64,000 bases of DNA from Pisolithus tinctorius (Eukaryota > Basidiomycota > Agaricomycetes > Boletales > Pisolithaceae): the NCBI GenBank assembly GCA_024663395.1, contig JANFAH010000006.1, positions 2,170,001-2,234,000 of the forward strand, read 5' to 3'. Positions 34,898 through 45,612 of the stretch are shown here, in pieces (the first letter of the stretch is position 1; each line of letters opens with the position of its first letter). The notes under the pieces were generated by a model that saw only the letters and a list, made by a program, of their open reading frames with translations, was not told the origin of the DNA and did not search any database. The translations under genes and the position numbers were made by a program.

Positions 34898-37257
34898 ACT
34901 GATGACGAGGCGAAGAGAGAATTGACTCTGGGTTATCAGCCAGTCAAGACACTCAGCCCTTTTATCCTCGAGGGCATAGGGGTCGAATTCTAATTCTTGA
35001 TGAGGGCAGCCTGGGACTGGAGTGTCACGTTCTGAAGGTGAGCCCGACGAAGCAGTGTGCTAGTCAAATTTGACGGGCGTAAAGTTGGCGCTAGGAACGA
35101 GTCAAAGATGCCTCATCCAGCAAAGCACTAAGCATTAATTGAATGACTTTTCCCTACAAGGAACGGGATGCTATCGATAATCGACCTATTTCATAGCCTG
35201 GCGCTGAACTCCGGCAGAGTGGGACCTATGAGCACCCTCAGATCATTACATGCACGAAAGACGCTCGACTATATCGACACCGCAAATTTTACAAGATTGC
35301 GCATGGTCTGCCTTTGGGCCCATCAGACCATGAACGGGTAAATTACTACCGCTTCAGAGGATGGGGTGATATCGATAATCAACATATTTCAAAGCCTGGC
35401 GTCTAAGTCTGATGGAGTGGAACCACCCCCGATCATCACATGCAAGAAGGCGCTCAGTTATTACCACCGCAGAATTCGCATGACCACATGCGTCTGGAAC
35501 AACCACGTTTGGACGCGTCAGACATGGACAGGTATGCCAACATTTGCAGACCAAATACTCATGTACCAATAGCGCAGCGAATCAGCACCCACCAATGCGG
35601 GACACCGCTTGCTAAACTCATCAGATCTTGGTTCGAAGAGTTCCACTTCTCAAAATCCACACCAGAAGGATCATCGGATGCCCGTGGCCTGGTGACTGCA
35701 AGGTCTTATTTTAAGTGTGGGGTTGCGTCCAACCCACAGCACTTCAGGTTTGCACACATCTATGAGGTACTGCAGACCCCAGATGTGAAGCTACATTTAG
35801 CCCTTCAAATTTGAAGATCTAAAAGGCCCAGAACTTCAGGTGTAATATGAAATATGGTAATTGTCAGCGAGGCATGGAGGGTGCCCAGACTGGTCTTGTA
35901 CATCAAGGCCCTTATACTAGTAACTGACTGTAAATGTTTTTGTATTGTCGTTGCAGTAGTGAAAGTATGATGGAAAAGTCCCACAGTAGCCCAACCCCAC
36001 TTACACAGAGTTCCTTCGACCGAGTCGGAAGACGAGCATGTCCAATAACGTTACAATAAACTTCTCGTCCTAAAGCTTACACTTTTTTCTCTGAGACTCT
36101 AAATACAGATATTTATGATGGCTCGCCGAGGGTTCATTCATGGTAAAGTGTTTTGTCAGCTTCAGACTAGGATATGAAATGTACCTGCCTTACGCTCAAA
36201 GGCGGGTCGTTACAGTCACGATGCTGTTGTCTGCCATGTTGCTAGAGATGATGGAGCAAAGAATTTCAGGGGACCATCAGACTCGCCCCTGCTACCCGTA
36301 GTAACAAACCATGTAGCCATTGTTTGTGATGACTGTGGTTTCTCGGCATCCACCTGCACAACTACCGAAGAGCCTGGCTCTCCATTTCTTACAATTTATT
36401 CTGTGTCGACAGGGACGTTCCAGTGCATTTGCAAATGTCAGAATTAGCTTTCCAATCGAAATGCGTACGTGGCGGACACCCGTTGATCCTTCTGGTGTAG
36501 GTTTGAGGAATAGAACTCTTCGAGCCAAGATTTGATGAGTCTAGCAAGCGGTGTCCCGCATTGGTGGGTGCTGATTCGCTGCGCTATTGGTACATGAGTA
36601 TTTGGTCTGAAATGTTAGCTTACTTGTCCATATCTGACGGGTCCAAATGTGGTTGTTCCGGACGCATGTGGTCATGCAAATTCTACGGTGGTAATAACTG
36701 AGCGCCTTCTTGCATGTGATGATCGGGGGTGGTTCCACTCCATCAGACTTAGATGCCAGGCTTTGAAATATGTTGATTATCGATATCACCCCATCCTCTG
36801 AAGCGGTAGTAACTTACCCGTTCATGGTCTGATGGGCCCAAAGGCAGACCATGCGCAATCTTGTAAAATTTGCGGTGTCGATATAGTCGAGCGTCTTTCG
36901 TGCATGTAATGATCTGAGGGTGCTCATAGGTCCCACTCTGCCGGAGTTCAGCGCCAGGCTATGAAATAGGTCGATTATCGATAGCATCCCGTTCCTTGTA
37001 GGGAAAAGTCATTCAATTAATGCTTAGTGCTTTGCTGGATGAGGCATCTTTGACTCGTTCCTAGCACCAACTTTATGCCCATCAAATTTGACTAGCACAC
37101 CGTTTCGTCGGGCTCACCTTCAGAGCGTGACACTCCAGTCCCAGGCTACCCTCGTCAAGAATTAGAATTCGACCCCTATGTCTTTGAGGATAAAAGGGCT
37201 GAGTGTCTTGACCGGCTGATAACCCAGAGTCAAGTCTCTCTTCGCCTTGTTATCAGT

Positions 37258-37847
37258 ATGGCTTCCAATGACATACCTGTTTTCCAATCGCCTATCAGTG
37301 TTGCCAATGGCAACATCATTAGTAATGCGCCCACCATTGGTGTGAGGTCTCGTGAGGGGACCTCGGTAGCTCTTGTGCCACGTCCGGGGGGCTCTGGCAT
37401 TCAGCCTGTGCTCGTAAGTCTCTCACTGCGTGGTATCTCGTACACCTACCATGTGGTTGACCCCGAGTTTCCAAAAGTTTACTTTCCGAAGACAAGCAAC
37501 TGATCAGTATAGGATCACAGTCGGTGGTATGACGACCGGAGCGACAGAGGACAGGCTCGTCATCGCATCTTCACAGGAAAGCCAAATCTGGATCATTAAA
37601 CACTACACCCATGAGCGGTGGGGTGATGTTTATACGTGAGCTCCGCATTCCAATATGAGTTCTCGAACGCTCAATCATACATTGCGCTTGCAGCATCGCG
37701 AGGATCGTGGGCCTCTTGTACGAGGTGTGGACTACAGACACTGACAATGGCACTGTAGGGTCAAATTTGTCTTTCCAAGAATGGTACCATATTTACCAAA
37801 TATTTCCTTCAGATTTTCCTTTCGCTCCTGGACAACACCCCGACTGA
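37258..37847 (+). CDS. Repeat-borne protein, beta-trefoil-like, copy B
   Basis: This is the inverted twin of copy A in the right arm of unit 1. Exon 1 is MASNDIPVFQSPISVANG to SGIQPVL. Exon 2 is FTFRRQATDQYRITVGGM to GDVYT; relative to copy A two codons are lost in the DRLVIASS segment. Exon 3 is IARIVGLLYEVWTTD to GQHPD and a stop. The splice donors and acceptors (gtaagt/aaaag, gtgagc/cttgcag) are identical to copy A and the frame is fully open. Divergent orientation: A and B point away from each other, 2.36 kb apart. Confidence 0.6.
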
Positions 37848-37948
37848 TAATCAGTACTTCAGGTTTGAAGTTTGACGGCTTTTAACAGGGAGACAAGGAA
37901 GCTGAAAACAGGGATGTAAGAACAAATGCTAGTGTAAGAATAGTTAGG

Positions 37949-38110
37949 ATGACCTCTCTCTTGTGTGCCTGCCGCATGTGTACCCTTGTGAAAATCCAAG
38001 TTGTCTGTGCGACCGTCTTAGTGATTGGGGGCGTCGGTCAGCAAAAAATGCATTCACTCCATCGTTGGTCCTGTGGCAGTGCAGATATGCTGTCAGATTC
38101 CGTTAACTGA
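37949..38110 (+). CDS. Small ORF with signal-like start, copy B (truncated by repeat edge)
   Basis: This 53-codon frame (MTSLLCACRMCTLVKIQVVC...) matches copies A and C until the repeat ends at about 38072, then reads into unrelated DNA and stops. The arm edge therefore cuts this ORF. Confidence 0.2.
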   Translation: MTSLLCACRMCTLVKIQVVCATVLVIGGVGQQKMHSLHRWSCGSADMLSDSVN

Positions 38111-38138
38111 AAAATATATCGCTTGTCAAAAAACCTCC

Positions 38139-38212
38139 TGGCCAACGTGGGGATCGAACCCAAGACCTTCGCGTTATTAGCACGACGCTCTAACCAACTG
38201 AGCTAGTCGGCC
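38139..38212 (-). tRNA. tRNA-Ile (anticodon AAT)
   Basis: The minus strand folds as a 74-nt tRNA: acceptor GGCCGAC pairs with GTTGGCC (discriminator A), D arm AGCTCAGTTGGTTAGAGC, anticodon stem TCGTG/CGCGA with loop CTAATAA (anticodon AAT), T arm TTGGGTTCGATCCCCAC. No intron. A run of six T follows within a few bases of the 3' end (38128-38133), a pol III terminator. It lies about 65 bp from the edge of repeat unit 1. Confidence 0.93.
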
Positions 38213-38449
38213 CACATGTTGCCTTGGGTCACATCCGACTATCATCCCAACGGCGATGAGCATCGCATTACTTGCTATATAATCGCCAATACTGACACGA
38301 ATCCGGGCACAGATACACAAACAGAGTCACCAAAGCCCCCGGTGAAACACGACTGCGTATGTGTCCCATTCCCGCCTCGTCCCGTAGAGGGTAAAGGACA
38401 AGTACTGAACGGGATATGATTACCCTCTGATAACTTCAACAAGCACCCT

Positions 38450-40630
38450 TCAGTTACGGAAATGCGACGCTCTGCAGTGGTCCCATGAGGGAACACTCGC
38501 GACCATCCGTGTTGTTGCCTTCGTACCTTTATCCCCACCTTGTGCGTCTAGCAGCCTGCCCATCGGGTCGACCGCGGGGCGGTGCATATCCGGTACAGTC
38601 CTATGCTGCATTCAACGATTCTCTGCGAGTGTTCTACAGCACTCATACACGTACACCGCGGGCCTCATGATCCGCGAAGGCGGACCCACGCACAGTTCCG
38701 ACCCACTTTCCACAACGATCGATTCGGACTCCGCCGAGTAATCGTTGCAGTGACTACGGAGGGCGTTCTGCACAACCTCATTCCGGCTATGGACGGGTGA
38801 TTTGGAAGCGCTTGTTTAGGTGAGGGCGAGCTTCTGGTCGTGTGGAAGGAAGAGTGTTGATGTATCTGTTGCCTGCGAAGGAAAGGACGTCCGGCCGGTG
38901 ACGGTTGCAAGGAGGAGAAGACGATGAAGCAGACTGTGGTACTGGTGACGCAGAGACGGCGCACAACATATGTGGTTCCTCATCACCTGGTGGCAAAGTG
39001 CTACCTTTTTTTTTTCCAACTCAGCACACGACCTTGTGGTCGTGCTCGATGAATGTGATACCAGGTGCGATGATTGAGATATTGACTATCCCTGGTTGGC
39101 GGTGGGCAGGAACTATTGCGATGTCGGATAGATTTTCGCAGGTAAGACTAGAAGTCTATCCTTATCGCCTTTAGGGGTCCGTTGGCTTTTTCCCTGCATG
39201 TAGCTTGCGTTGATCGACTGCGCGACACATTGGTCCATTATACCCTGATACTCCCGCCACCCCTGCTTTCAACGTATGTCTCCTTCCTTCGCTCCACCTC
39301 GTCTTCCCCGCACGTACATTTCCTACTTTGAGTCCCGGGACCAGTGATGACAACCATACATCGACATGTACACAGCTCGTTGGCCATCGCCTTGCGATCA
39401 GCAACGATGTTTCCGCCGTACACTTCGCATGTCCGAGGTGGCGGGTCACGCTTGGCCCTAACGAGATGATCTGGGAGACAATTCTGAATGGGAAGAGGAA
39501 TGCGGGTAGTCAGGAGGAGGCGTCGTCGGTTGTCGAGAAGGATCTGGGAGACCGGAGGACGTTGTACAAATATTTGAATAGGCACCTGAGGGTCGTGCTG
39601 ATTGAAACAAGGGGAGCCGGTGCGTAGATGGGACTGGAGGAGAGAAGGGGAATGTGTGGGTTATGCGCCCTGGATGGCGTCAACGCGACCGTTTTGTACT
39701 GAGTGAGCTTACCTGCTCCCAGTGCAAGATGTGGCGATGTCCGTGCGGTGCTGGTAGACCGTTGGCTGGTGTATGCGTATATCGAGGATCGAGCTGATGT
39801 GGGCAAGGACCACGGATTGGGATGCAGCGGTACGAAGGGCTGGAGAATCGTTCGGCGGAGATGCACAGGAGGACCATCTCTCGTTCGAACCCGCTTCTCC
39901 CAACTCTTCCCTATATCATTTCAATTTGAATCTACATAACATCTTATTCGAACGCTACAACCAAAATTACTACATGCGAGCTAGCATATCTTATCCCGCA
40001 CGGGGTCACCGCGCTTTGGAAGACGTCGACTCACCCTAATTATCAACGTGATCTCTTGGTGATTCCGTTCTGCTGCTGTCTGTTGATCGACAACGCTGTT
40101 GTTGCGTTGCAGTGACCAGCCGTAGAGATGCTGTGGAGACTTTTGGACGCGCCCGACCTCCTTGGGAAGATGTTGACATTTGAGGCAGAGGAAAGACTCG
40201 TCACATATGATGCTGTACTTCAGCAAGGTGTCTGGGCTTGCGCTATCGTATAAATTACGAGGTAAGTACAAACGACTTTGGTTATCACTCCATACAAACA
40301 CATACCCGCTTCTAATGTTCGTTCGTCGCGCTCCACTACGTTACGGTATTACTCGTAGGTCGGCTGTAAACCAAAAAAAAAAAAAAAACGCTGCAGGTTG
40401 CCAATGTCCGCCAGATCGTCAGCACACCGTCCCGACTCAAATCAACCTCTCTCGTCCTTGCGATAGGCCTCGACCACTTCATAGTGTGTGTCCCGCCGCT
40501 AGGGACGCTCAACGTTCTTTCAACAGGGTGCAGTTGGTGGCGACGATTGGGGCGCTTGGGGATTGTGAGGCCTGCGGTGGGGAAACAGTTAAGGGGGAGA
40601 TAGTATTCGCGGTGGACCACATCCGGGTAG
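38450..40630 (+). pseudogene. Decayed copy of EMC1 (ER membrane protein complex subunit 1)
   Basis: Fragments in EMC1 order but in shifting frames: WSHEGTLATIRVVAFVPL; DRFGLRRVIVAVTTEGVL then a one-base shift to VIWKRLF; VVLVTQRRR; LVVVLDE; LVGHRLAISND; LGDRRTLYKYLNRHLRVVL; CALDGVNATVLY, an in-frame stop, then VRAVLVDRWLVYAYIED; LIPHGVTALWKTST; EAEERLVTYDAVL; and the C-terminal VANVRQIVSTPSRLKSTSLV with a further shift near VQLVATIGAL. Frameshifts and stops rule out a functional gene. The 5' part of EMC1 is missing. EMC1 is normally single-copy and inserts membrane proteins into the ER, so an intact copy is expected elsewhere in the genome. Confidence 0.75.
40373..40388. repeat. 16-A homopolymer inside the EMC1 relic
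   Basis: Sixteen consecutive A lie between two EMC1-derived fragments, so this is not the 3' end of a retrocopy. Confidence 0.9.
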
Positions 40631-41044
40631 ACCGTAGGGCGTAGGCATTTGTCACGCAGAAAGCCTAAGTTATATACCGTGAAAAGCCTGTGACAATTAT
40701 CAAGATGCTTGAGGCTGTCTGTTTGTTCGGGCACATCGCAGATTCAGCTGTTTTCGGCTCGGAAGCTTTGCAGAGCAAGACATAGAGGTCCTCATGCACG
40801 AACACGTCAAGACATCATGGTGTTCCACAAGGGACCACGGGGGAATAAATTTCCTCTCGATTGGCGGCGGATATGGGGATAGTGCAAGTTCTAAGATAGC
40901 TCCGACATTGTTGAAGTTGAGTCAGTGTATCATACATGAATATTTGAAACTTGAGTTCTCTCAACATCCATGGATCGAGGTGATTGAATGGTAACACTCC
41001 CGATCCTGCAGAGTGGTAGGTAGGTACCTCCCAAACGCCTGGGG
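40631..41044. other. Spacer between the EMC1 relic and repeat unit 2
   Basis: No coding signal or repeat match was recognised. Confidence 0.4.
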
Positions 41045-42338
41045 GCACTTATAATCACTAAGACAGCCAGTGCAGAGATAGCCGCCTACTTGTATTTTCA
41101 CAAAGGTTCACATATAACAGACACAAGACTCGGATGGAGGACATGCTCACTATTTTATTCCTACACATCTAACGAAATAGAGGTGTCATCCTACATTGTT
41201 GTTTTTGGCTTCTTCCCATTAAAAACCATCAAACTTGAAGGACCTTCTAGCAGCCGAACCCTTTTGTCCTCGAAGACGTGGGGGTTGAAACGTTGAATGT
41301 TGAATCTTCAATGAGGGCAGGGACTTGAATGCCACAGTCCGAAGAGGCCTCATCCGGCGAAGCACCTAAGCACTGATCAAACGATTTTCCCTGAAAAGGG
41401 ATGATATGAAATCATCGATAATCGATAATCCATGGCACCCGAGTCCAGTGGAGTGGAACCAATGAACACCCCAGGAGGGATCATTACATACAAGAAAGGC
41501 GCTCGATTATTTCCCACCGCAAAAATTGCATGATAGCGCATGTCTGTCTTGGGGCCCATCAAACCATGAACGGGTTACTACCACTTTAGAGGATGGGGTG
41601 ATATTAATAATCATCACATTTCAAAACCCGGCGCCTAAATACGTTGGAGTGGAACACCCCCGATCATACATGCACAAAAGCGCTCTGTTACTGCCACCGC
41701 AAAAATTACATGATCGCGCAACAAGTAGGCCAACACTTCAGACCAATTTAAATGTTCATCTGCCAATGGCATGGCGAATCACCGATGGAACAGCACCCGC
41801 CAATCCGGGTCACGGCTCTTCAGATCCTGGCTTGAAGAGTTCTACCCCTGAACCTACACGACAAGGATCATCGGACGTCCGTGGCCTGGTGACTGAGAAG
41901 TCTTATTTAAAATGTGGGATTGCGTCTAACTCACAGTAGTTCAGGTTTGCACACATCTGTGAGGTATGCAGATCCCAGACTTCAGGTGTAATACGAAATA
42001 TGGTAATTGTCGGCGAGGCGTGGAAGGTGCCCATGCGAAGTTGCCCAATCTAGTCTTGTACGTCAAAGCTCTGTTGCTAGTAGCTGACTGTAAATGTTGC
42101 ATATTGTCGTTGCGACAGTGAAGGTATGATGGAAAAGTCCCACAGTAGCTCGACCCCTCTTACACTGGATTCCTTCAACCAGGTCAGAAGGTGAGTACGT
42201 CCAATAAGGTTACAATAAACTTCTCGTCCTAATGCTTACGCTTTTTTCTCTGAGACTCTAAATACAGATACTTACGATGGCTCGCCGAGGGTTCATTCAC
42301 GGTAGAAGTGTTTTGTCAGCTTCAGACTAGGATGTGAA

Positions 42339-42581
42339 ATGTACCTGCCTTTCGCTCGAATGGCGGGTTGTTACAGCCACGATGCTGTTGTCTGGCATGT
42401 TGCCAGAGATGGCGGAGCAAAGAATTTCAGGGGACCATCAAACTCGCCCCTGCTACCCGTAGTAACAAACCATGTAGCCGTTGTTTGTGATGACTGTGGT
42501 TTCTCGGCAATCACCGGCACAACTACCGAAGAGCTTGGCTCGCCGTTTCTTACATTTTATTCTGTGTCGACAGGGATGTGA
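42339..42581 (+). CDS. Centre-segment ORF (weak)
   Basis: This 80-codon frame (MYLPFARMAGCYSHDAVVWH...VVCDDCGFSA...) lies in the repeat centre. In unit 1 the matching frame (about 36180-36420) is shifted by a one-base indel near its start, and many differences change the amino acid. Probably not a gene. Confidence 0.15.
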   Translation: MYLPFARMAGCYSHDAVVWHVARDGGAKNFRGPSNSPLLPVVTNHVAVVCDDCGFSAITGTTTEELGSPFLTFYSVSTGM

Positions 42582-43400
42582 GTGCATTTGCAAATGTCAG
42601 GATTGGCCTTCCAATCGAAATGCGTACGTGGCGGACACCCGGTGATCCTTCTGGTGTAGGTTTGAGGAATAGAACTCTTCGAACCAAGATCTGATGAGTC
42701 TAGCAAGCGGTGTCCCGCATTGGTGGGTGCTGATTCGCCGCGCTATTGGTACATGAGTATTTGGTCTGCAGTGTTGGCTTACATGGCCCGACGAGCCCAA
42801 ATGCGGTTGTTCCAGACGCGTGTGATCATACGAATTCTGCGGTGGTAATAACTGAGCGCCTTCATGCATGTGATGATCGGGGGTGGTTCCACTCCATCAG
42901 ACTTAGACGCCAGGCTTTGAAATATGTTGATTATCGATATCACCCCATCCTCTGAAGTGGTAGTAACTTACCCGTTCATGGTCTGATGGGCCCAAAGGCA
43001 GAGGTGCGCAATCATGCAAATTTTGCAGTGACAATTAGTCGAGCGTCTTTCGTGCATGTAATGATCCGAGGGTGCTCATAGGTTCCACTCTGCCGGAGTT
43101 CGGCGCCAGGCTATGAAATAGGTCGATCATCGATAGCATCCCGTTCTTTGTAGGGAAAGTCATTCAATTAATGCTTAGTGCTTCGCTGGATGAGGCATCT
43201 TTGACTCGTTCCTACCAACTTTACGCCCGTCATATTTTCCAGCAACTTGTTCCATCGGGCTCACCTTCAGAGCGTGATACATTCCAGCCCCAGGCTGCCC
43301 TCATCAAGGATTCGACCCCCACGTCTTCGAGGATAAAAGGGCTGAGTGTTTCGACCGGTTGATAACCCAAAGTCAAGTCTCTCTTCGCCTTGTCATCAGT

Positions 43401-44007
43401 ATGGCTACCGTTAATTTCAACATACCTGCTTTCCAATCACCTATCATTTCTGCCAATGCGGACGACGTTACCACAACGCCCACCATTGGTGTGAAGCCTT
43501 ATAATTACCCCTCGGTAGCTCTTGTGCCACGTCCGAGGGGCTCTGGCATTCAGCCCGTGCTCGTAAGTCTCTTGCTGCATGGTATCTCGTAACCTACCGT
43601 GTGGTTGACCCCGAGTTTCCGAAAGTTCACCTTCGAAGGACAATCGGCTGAAAATCAGTATAAGATCAAAGTCGGTGATATGACGACTGACACGACAGCG
43701 GACACCACTCCGATCGTCATTGCATCTGGGTCGGGAAAACAAATCTGGACCGTTCTTCACCACGCCCATGAGCAGCGGGGCAACGTTTATATGTGAGCTC
43801 CGTATTCCAATATGAGTTCTCGAACGCTAAATCATACATTGCACTTGCAGCATCAAGAGGCCCGCCGGAGGCTCCACATACGAAGCGTGGACTACAGACA
43901 CTACCAATGGCACTGTGGGGTCGAATTCGTCTTTCCAAGGATGGTACCATATTTACCAAATATTTCCTTCAGATTTACCTTTCGACCCTGAACCAGCCCC
44001 CGACTAG
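43401..44007 (+). CDS. Repeat-borne protein, beta-trefoil-like, copy C
   Basis: This is the paralogue in the right arm of unit 2 and the most diverged of the three: MATVNFNIPAFQSPIISANA to SGIQPVL, FTFEGQSAENQYKIKVGDM to GNVY, IIKRPAGGSTYEAWTTDTT to EPAPD and a stop, about 160 residues. The intron positions and borders (gtaagt/gaaag, gtgagc/cttgcag) match copies A and B. Intron 1 has accumulated an in-frame stop in the unspliced reading, while the spliced frame stays open. This supports a real spliced gene rather than chance. Function unknown; the resemblance to beta-trefoil inhibitors or lectins is weak. Confidence 0.6.
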
Positions 44008-44111
44008 CAATCAGTACTTCAAATTTGAACTTTGACGGCTTTTAACAGAGAGATAAGGAAGCTGAATGTAAGGATGTAAGAACAAATGTTAGTTGTGTAA
44101 GAATAGTTAGG

Positions 44112-44312
44112 ATGTCCTCTGTCTTGCGTGTCTGCCGCATGTGTACCCTTCTGAAAATCCAAGTTGTCTGTGCGACCGTCTTAGTGGTTGGGAGCGCCGG
44201 TCAGCAAAACTCGCATTCGCCATCCGTCGTTGGTCTGGCGGCGATAAGCTCACATCATTCTGGCATGTGCTATAGTATGGACGTAAACCGTGAGGGAGGT
44301 GGAGCCACCTGA
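44112..44312 (+). CDS. Small ORF with signal-like start, copy C
   Basis: A 66-codon frame: MSSVLRVCRMCTLLKIQVVC then ATVLVVGSAGQQ. It matches copy A along its length, except for a diverged end, and starts 105 bp after the stop of trefoil-like copy C. Confidence 0.3.
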   Translation: MSSVLRVCRMCTLLKIQVVCATVLVVGSAGQQNSHSPSVVGLAAISSHHSGMCYSMDVNREGGGAT

Positions 44313-44653
44313 CCCCGTCAAGCATCGCCATGCGCCCGATCTATCCTCTTGCATCCACTTCTTAACCGATGAACTGTGGTGGGAAGAAAGTGTGAGCGGC
44401 GCACCGATGAGATTTCCCATCAGGGGCACCAGTCCAATGGTTTTGATATGTCGCCTGCGCAAATCAAACGTGAAAGCATGAACTGAAAGGCGAGGCCTGT
44501 AGAGGATATCCCCTACAACTCACAGCCATACTTGTCACACGATCACGGTCCTCCAAAGGTGTTAAACATCGTGCAAAAGCCCAAGCGTCGAGATTTATCA
44601 AGTACCCGAGAACGAAAGAAGAAGCTGGCGTGAATGTATGTCACGGATGGAAC

Positions 44654-45612
44654 ATGTTCTGCAGGACGTTCGTGGCGAGGAGGTCGAGTAGCGCAGCGTT
44701 ACCATCAAAGTCCAATTCCATCATCTCACCCACCACGCCATTCACTCGTAATTCCCTTGACACGATCCGGGGCGCACTTTCGGACTATACGACCGGCGCT
44801 GGATTAACAAGTAGCAAACCCGATCCGAACGAATCCCATGCAGCAGTCCTCGTTCCACTCTGTAATGTAGATGGCGTGCCTGGGGTACTCCTAGAAGTCA
44901 GGGGAAATCTCAGGTCGCACCCAGGGGAAGTCAGGCACGTAGGCGATCATCGTCATGCAGGGGTCAGGATTATTGATGAATCGAATCATAGTTTTCCAGG
45001 TGGCAAAGTAGACGAAGTACGGCAGATTAACAGGACATTTAAAAAGTTGGACACCGTTACTAACGGCCAGCCAGGCTGATTCATCCTTCCTAGCCGCAGC
45101 TCTGCGTGAAGTGCATGAAGAAGTAGGCGTGCCTGCAGACCAGGTAGTCGTTCTCGGTCATCCCGGCCCCCCAGAGCGCAGCTTGAAAGGTCTGCGTGTG
45201 TGGCCGTACGTTGTATGCGTGCAGGGCTATTTGAGTTTTGTATCATCCTGACGCCCACTACCAGGGCTTTGTCTATCCCCCGGGGACCGCTTCCCCAGAC
45301 CAAGGCCCAGATGCACCACTGCCCTCGTTGAACGTTGATTCGCTTATGCTCTCCCGAGCCGAGGTAGCTGCTGTATTTCATCTACCCCTGTCTGCATTTA
45401 CATCTCAGACACGTCTCCAACCTGGCCTTTATCGCTCGTCGCGGCCCTATTGGACCATTGACGTCTCTGATCTCGTCCCTCAGCGCGTCCGGATACGAGG
45501 TGATGCAAATCATGACCTCGTCAAGGGAGTTGGCAGCGAGAAGTTAGAAGTTTGGGGGCTGACTGGGTGGTACTTATCGCTCGTCATGAAAGCCCTGGGA
45601 ATTTGCATCTAG
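44654..45612 (+). CDS. Nudix hydrolase, CoA diphosphatase type (Pcd1/NUDT7-8 group)
   Basis: The N-terminus (MFCRTFVARRSSSAALPSK) is basic and Ser-rich, possibly mitochondrial. Then come VLLEVRGNLRSHPGEV, a spliced junction to SFPGGKVDE, and after a further intron (gtacgg...ccag) ADSSFLAAALREVHEEVGV. Together these give the Nudix box, with the extra LRSHxGxVxFPGG motif of CoA pyrophosphatases just before it. The C-terminal part (RPYWTIDVSDLVPQRVRIRG, EVWGLTGWYLSLVMKAL) is complete. Such enzymes split CoA and oxidised CoA into 3',5'-ADP and phosphopantetheine, usually in peroxisomes or mitochondria. The C-terminus CI has no peroxisomal SKL tail. The in-frame GTG at 44630 is not needed. Confidence 0.82.

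Larger units (their letters stand above)
33821..38072. repeat. Palindromic repeat unit 1 (two inverted arms around a centre)
   Basis: The left arm (about 33821-35690) and right arm (about 36480-38072) are inverted copies of each other at roughly 90% identity by eye, around a centre of about 790 bp (35690-36480). Examples of matched text are TTACCAAATATTTCCTTCAG, GATGAGGCATCTTTGACTCG and CCACCAATGCGGGACACCGC in opposite orientations. Each arm carries one copy of the three-exon gene, transcribed outward. The outer 250 bp of the left arm (33821-34075) is missing from the right arm but matches the far end of unit 2. Confidence 0.85.
41045..44478. repeat. Palindromic repeat unit 2 (direct copy of unit 1, left arm gene deleted)
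   Basis: The left arm (about 41045-41880), centre (41880-42690) and right arm (42690-44478) follow the order of unit 1 in the same orientation. The left arm has lost about 690 bp relative to unit 1: text matching 34275 (CATCAAACTTGAAG) jumps directly to text matching 34960 (CCCTTTTGTCCTCG), removing the whole gene. The right arm is complete out to 44478, where about 250 bp form the inverted partner of 33821-34075. Identity to unit 1 looks like 85-92%. Confidence 0.8.

Noticed and set aside
35440..35814. 124-codon frame in the palindrome arm as a conserved gene
   Set aside because: The matching frame is interrupted by a stop or shifts in the other arms, so it looks neutral.
36292..36528. Minus-strand frame in the palindrome centre as a gene
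   Set aside because: Frame not kept in the second copy.
40373..40388. Poly-A run suggesting a retrocopied EMC1 pseudogene
   Set aside because: EMC1-derived sequence continues after the run, so it is not a 3' tail.
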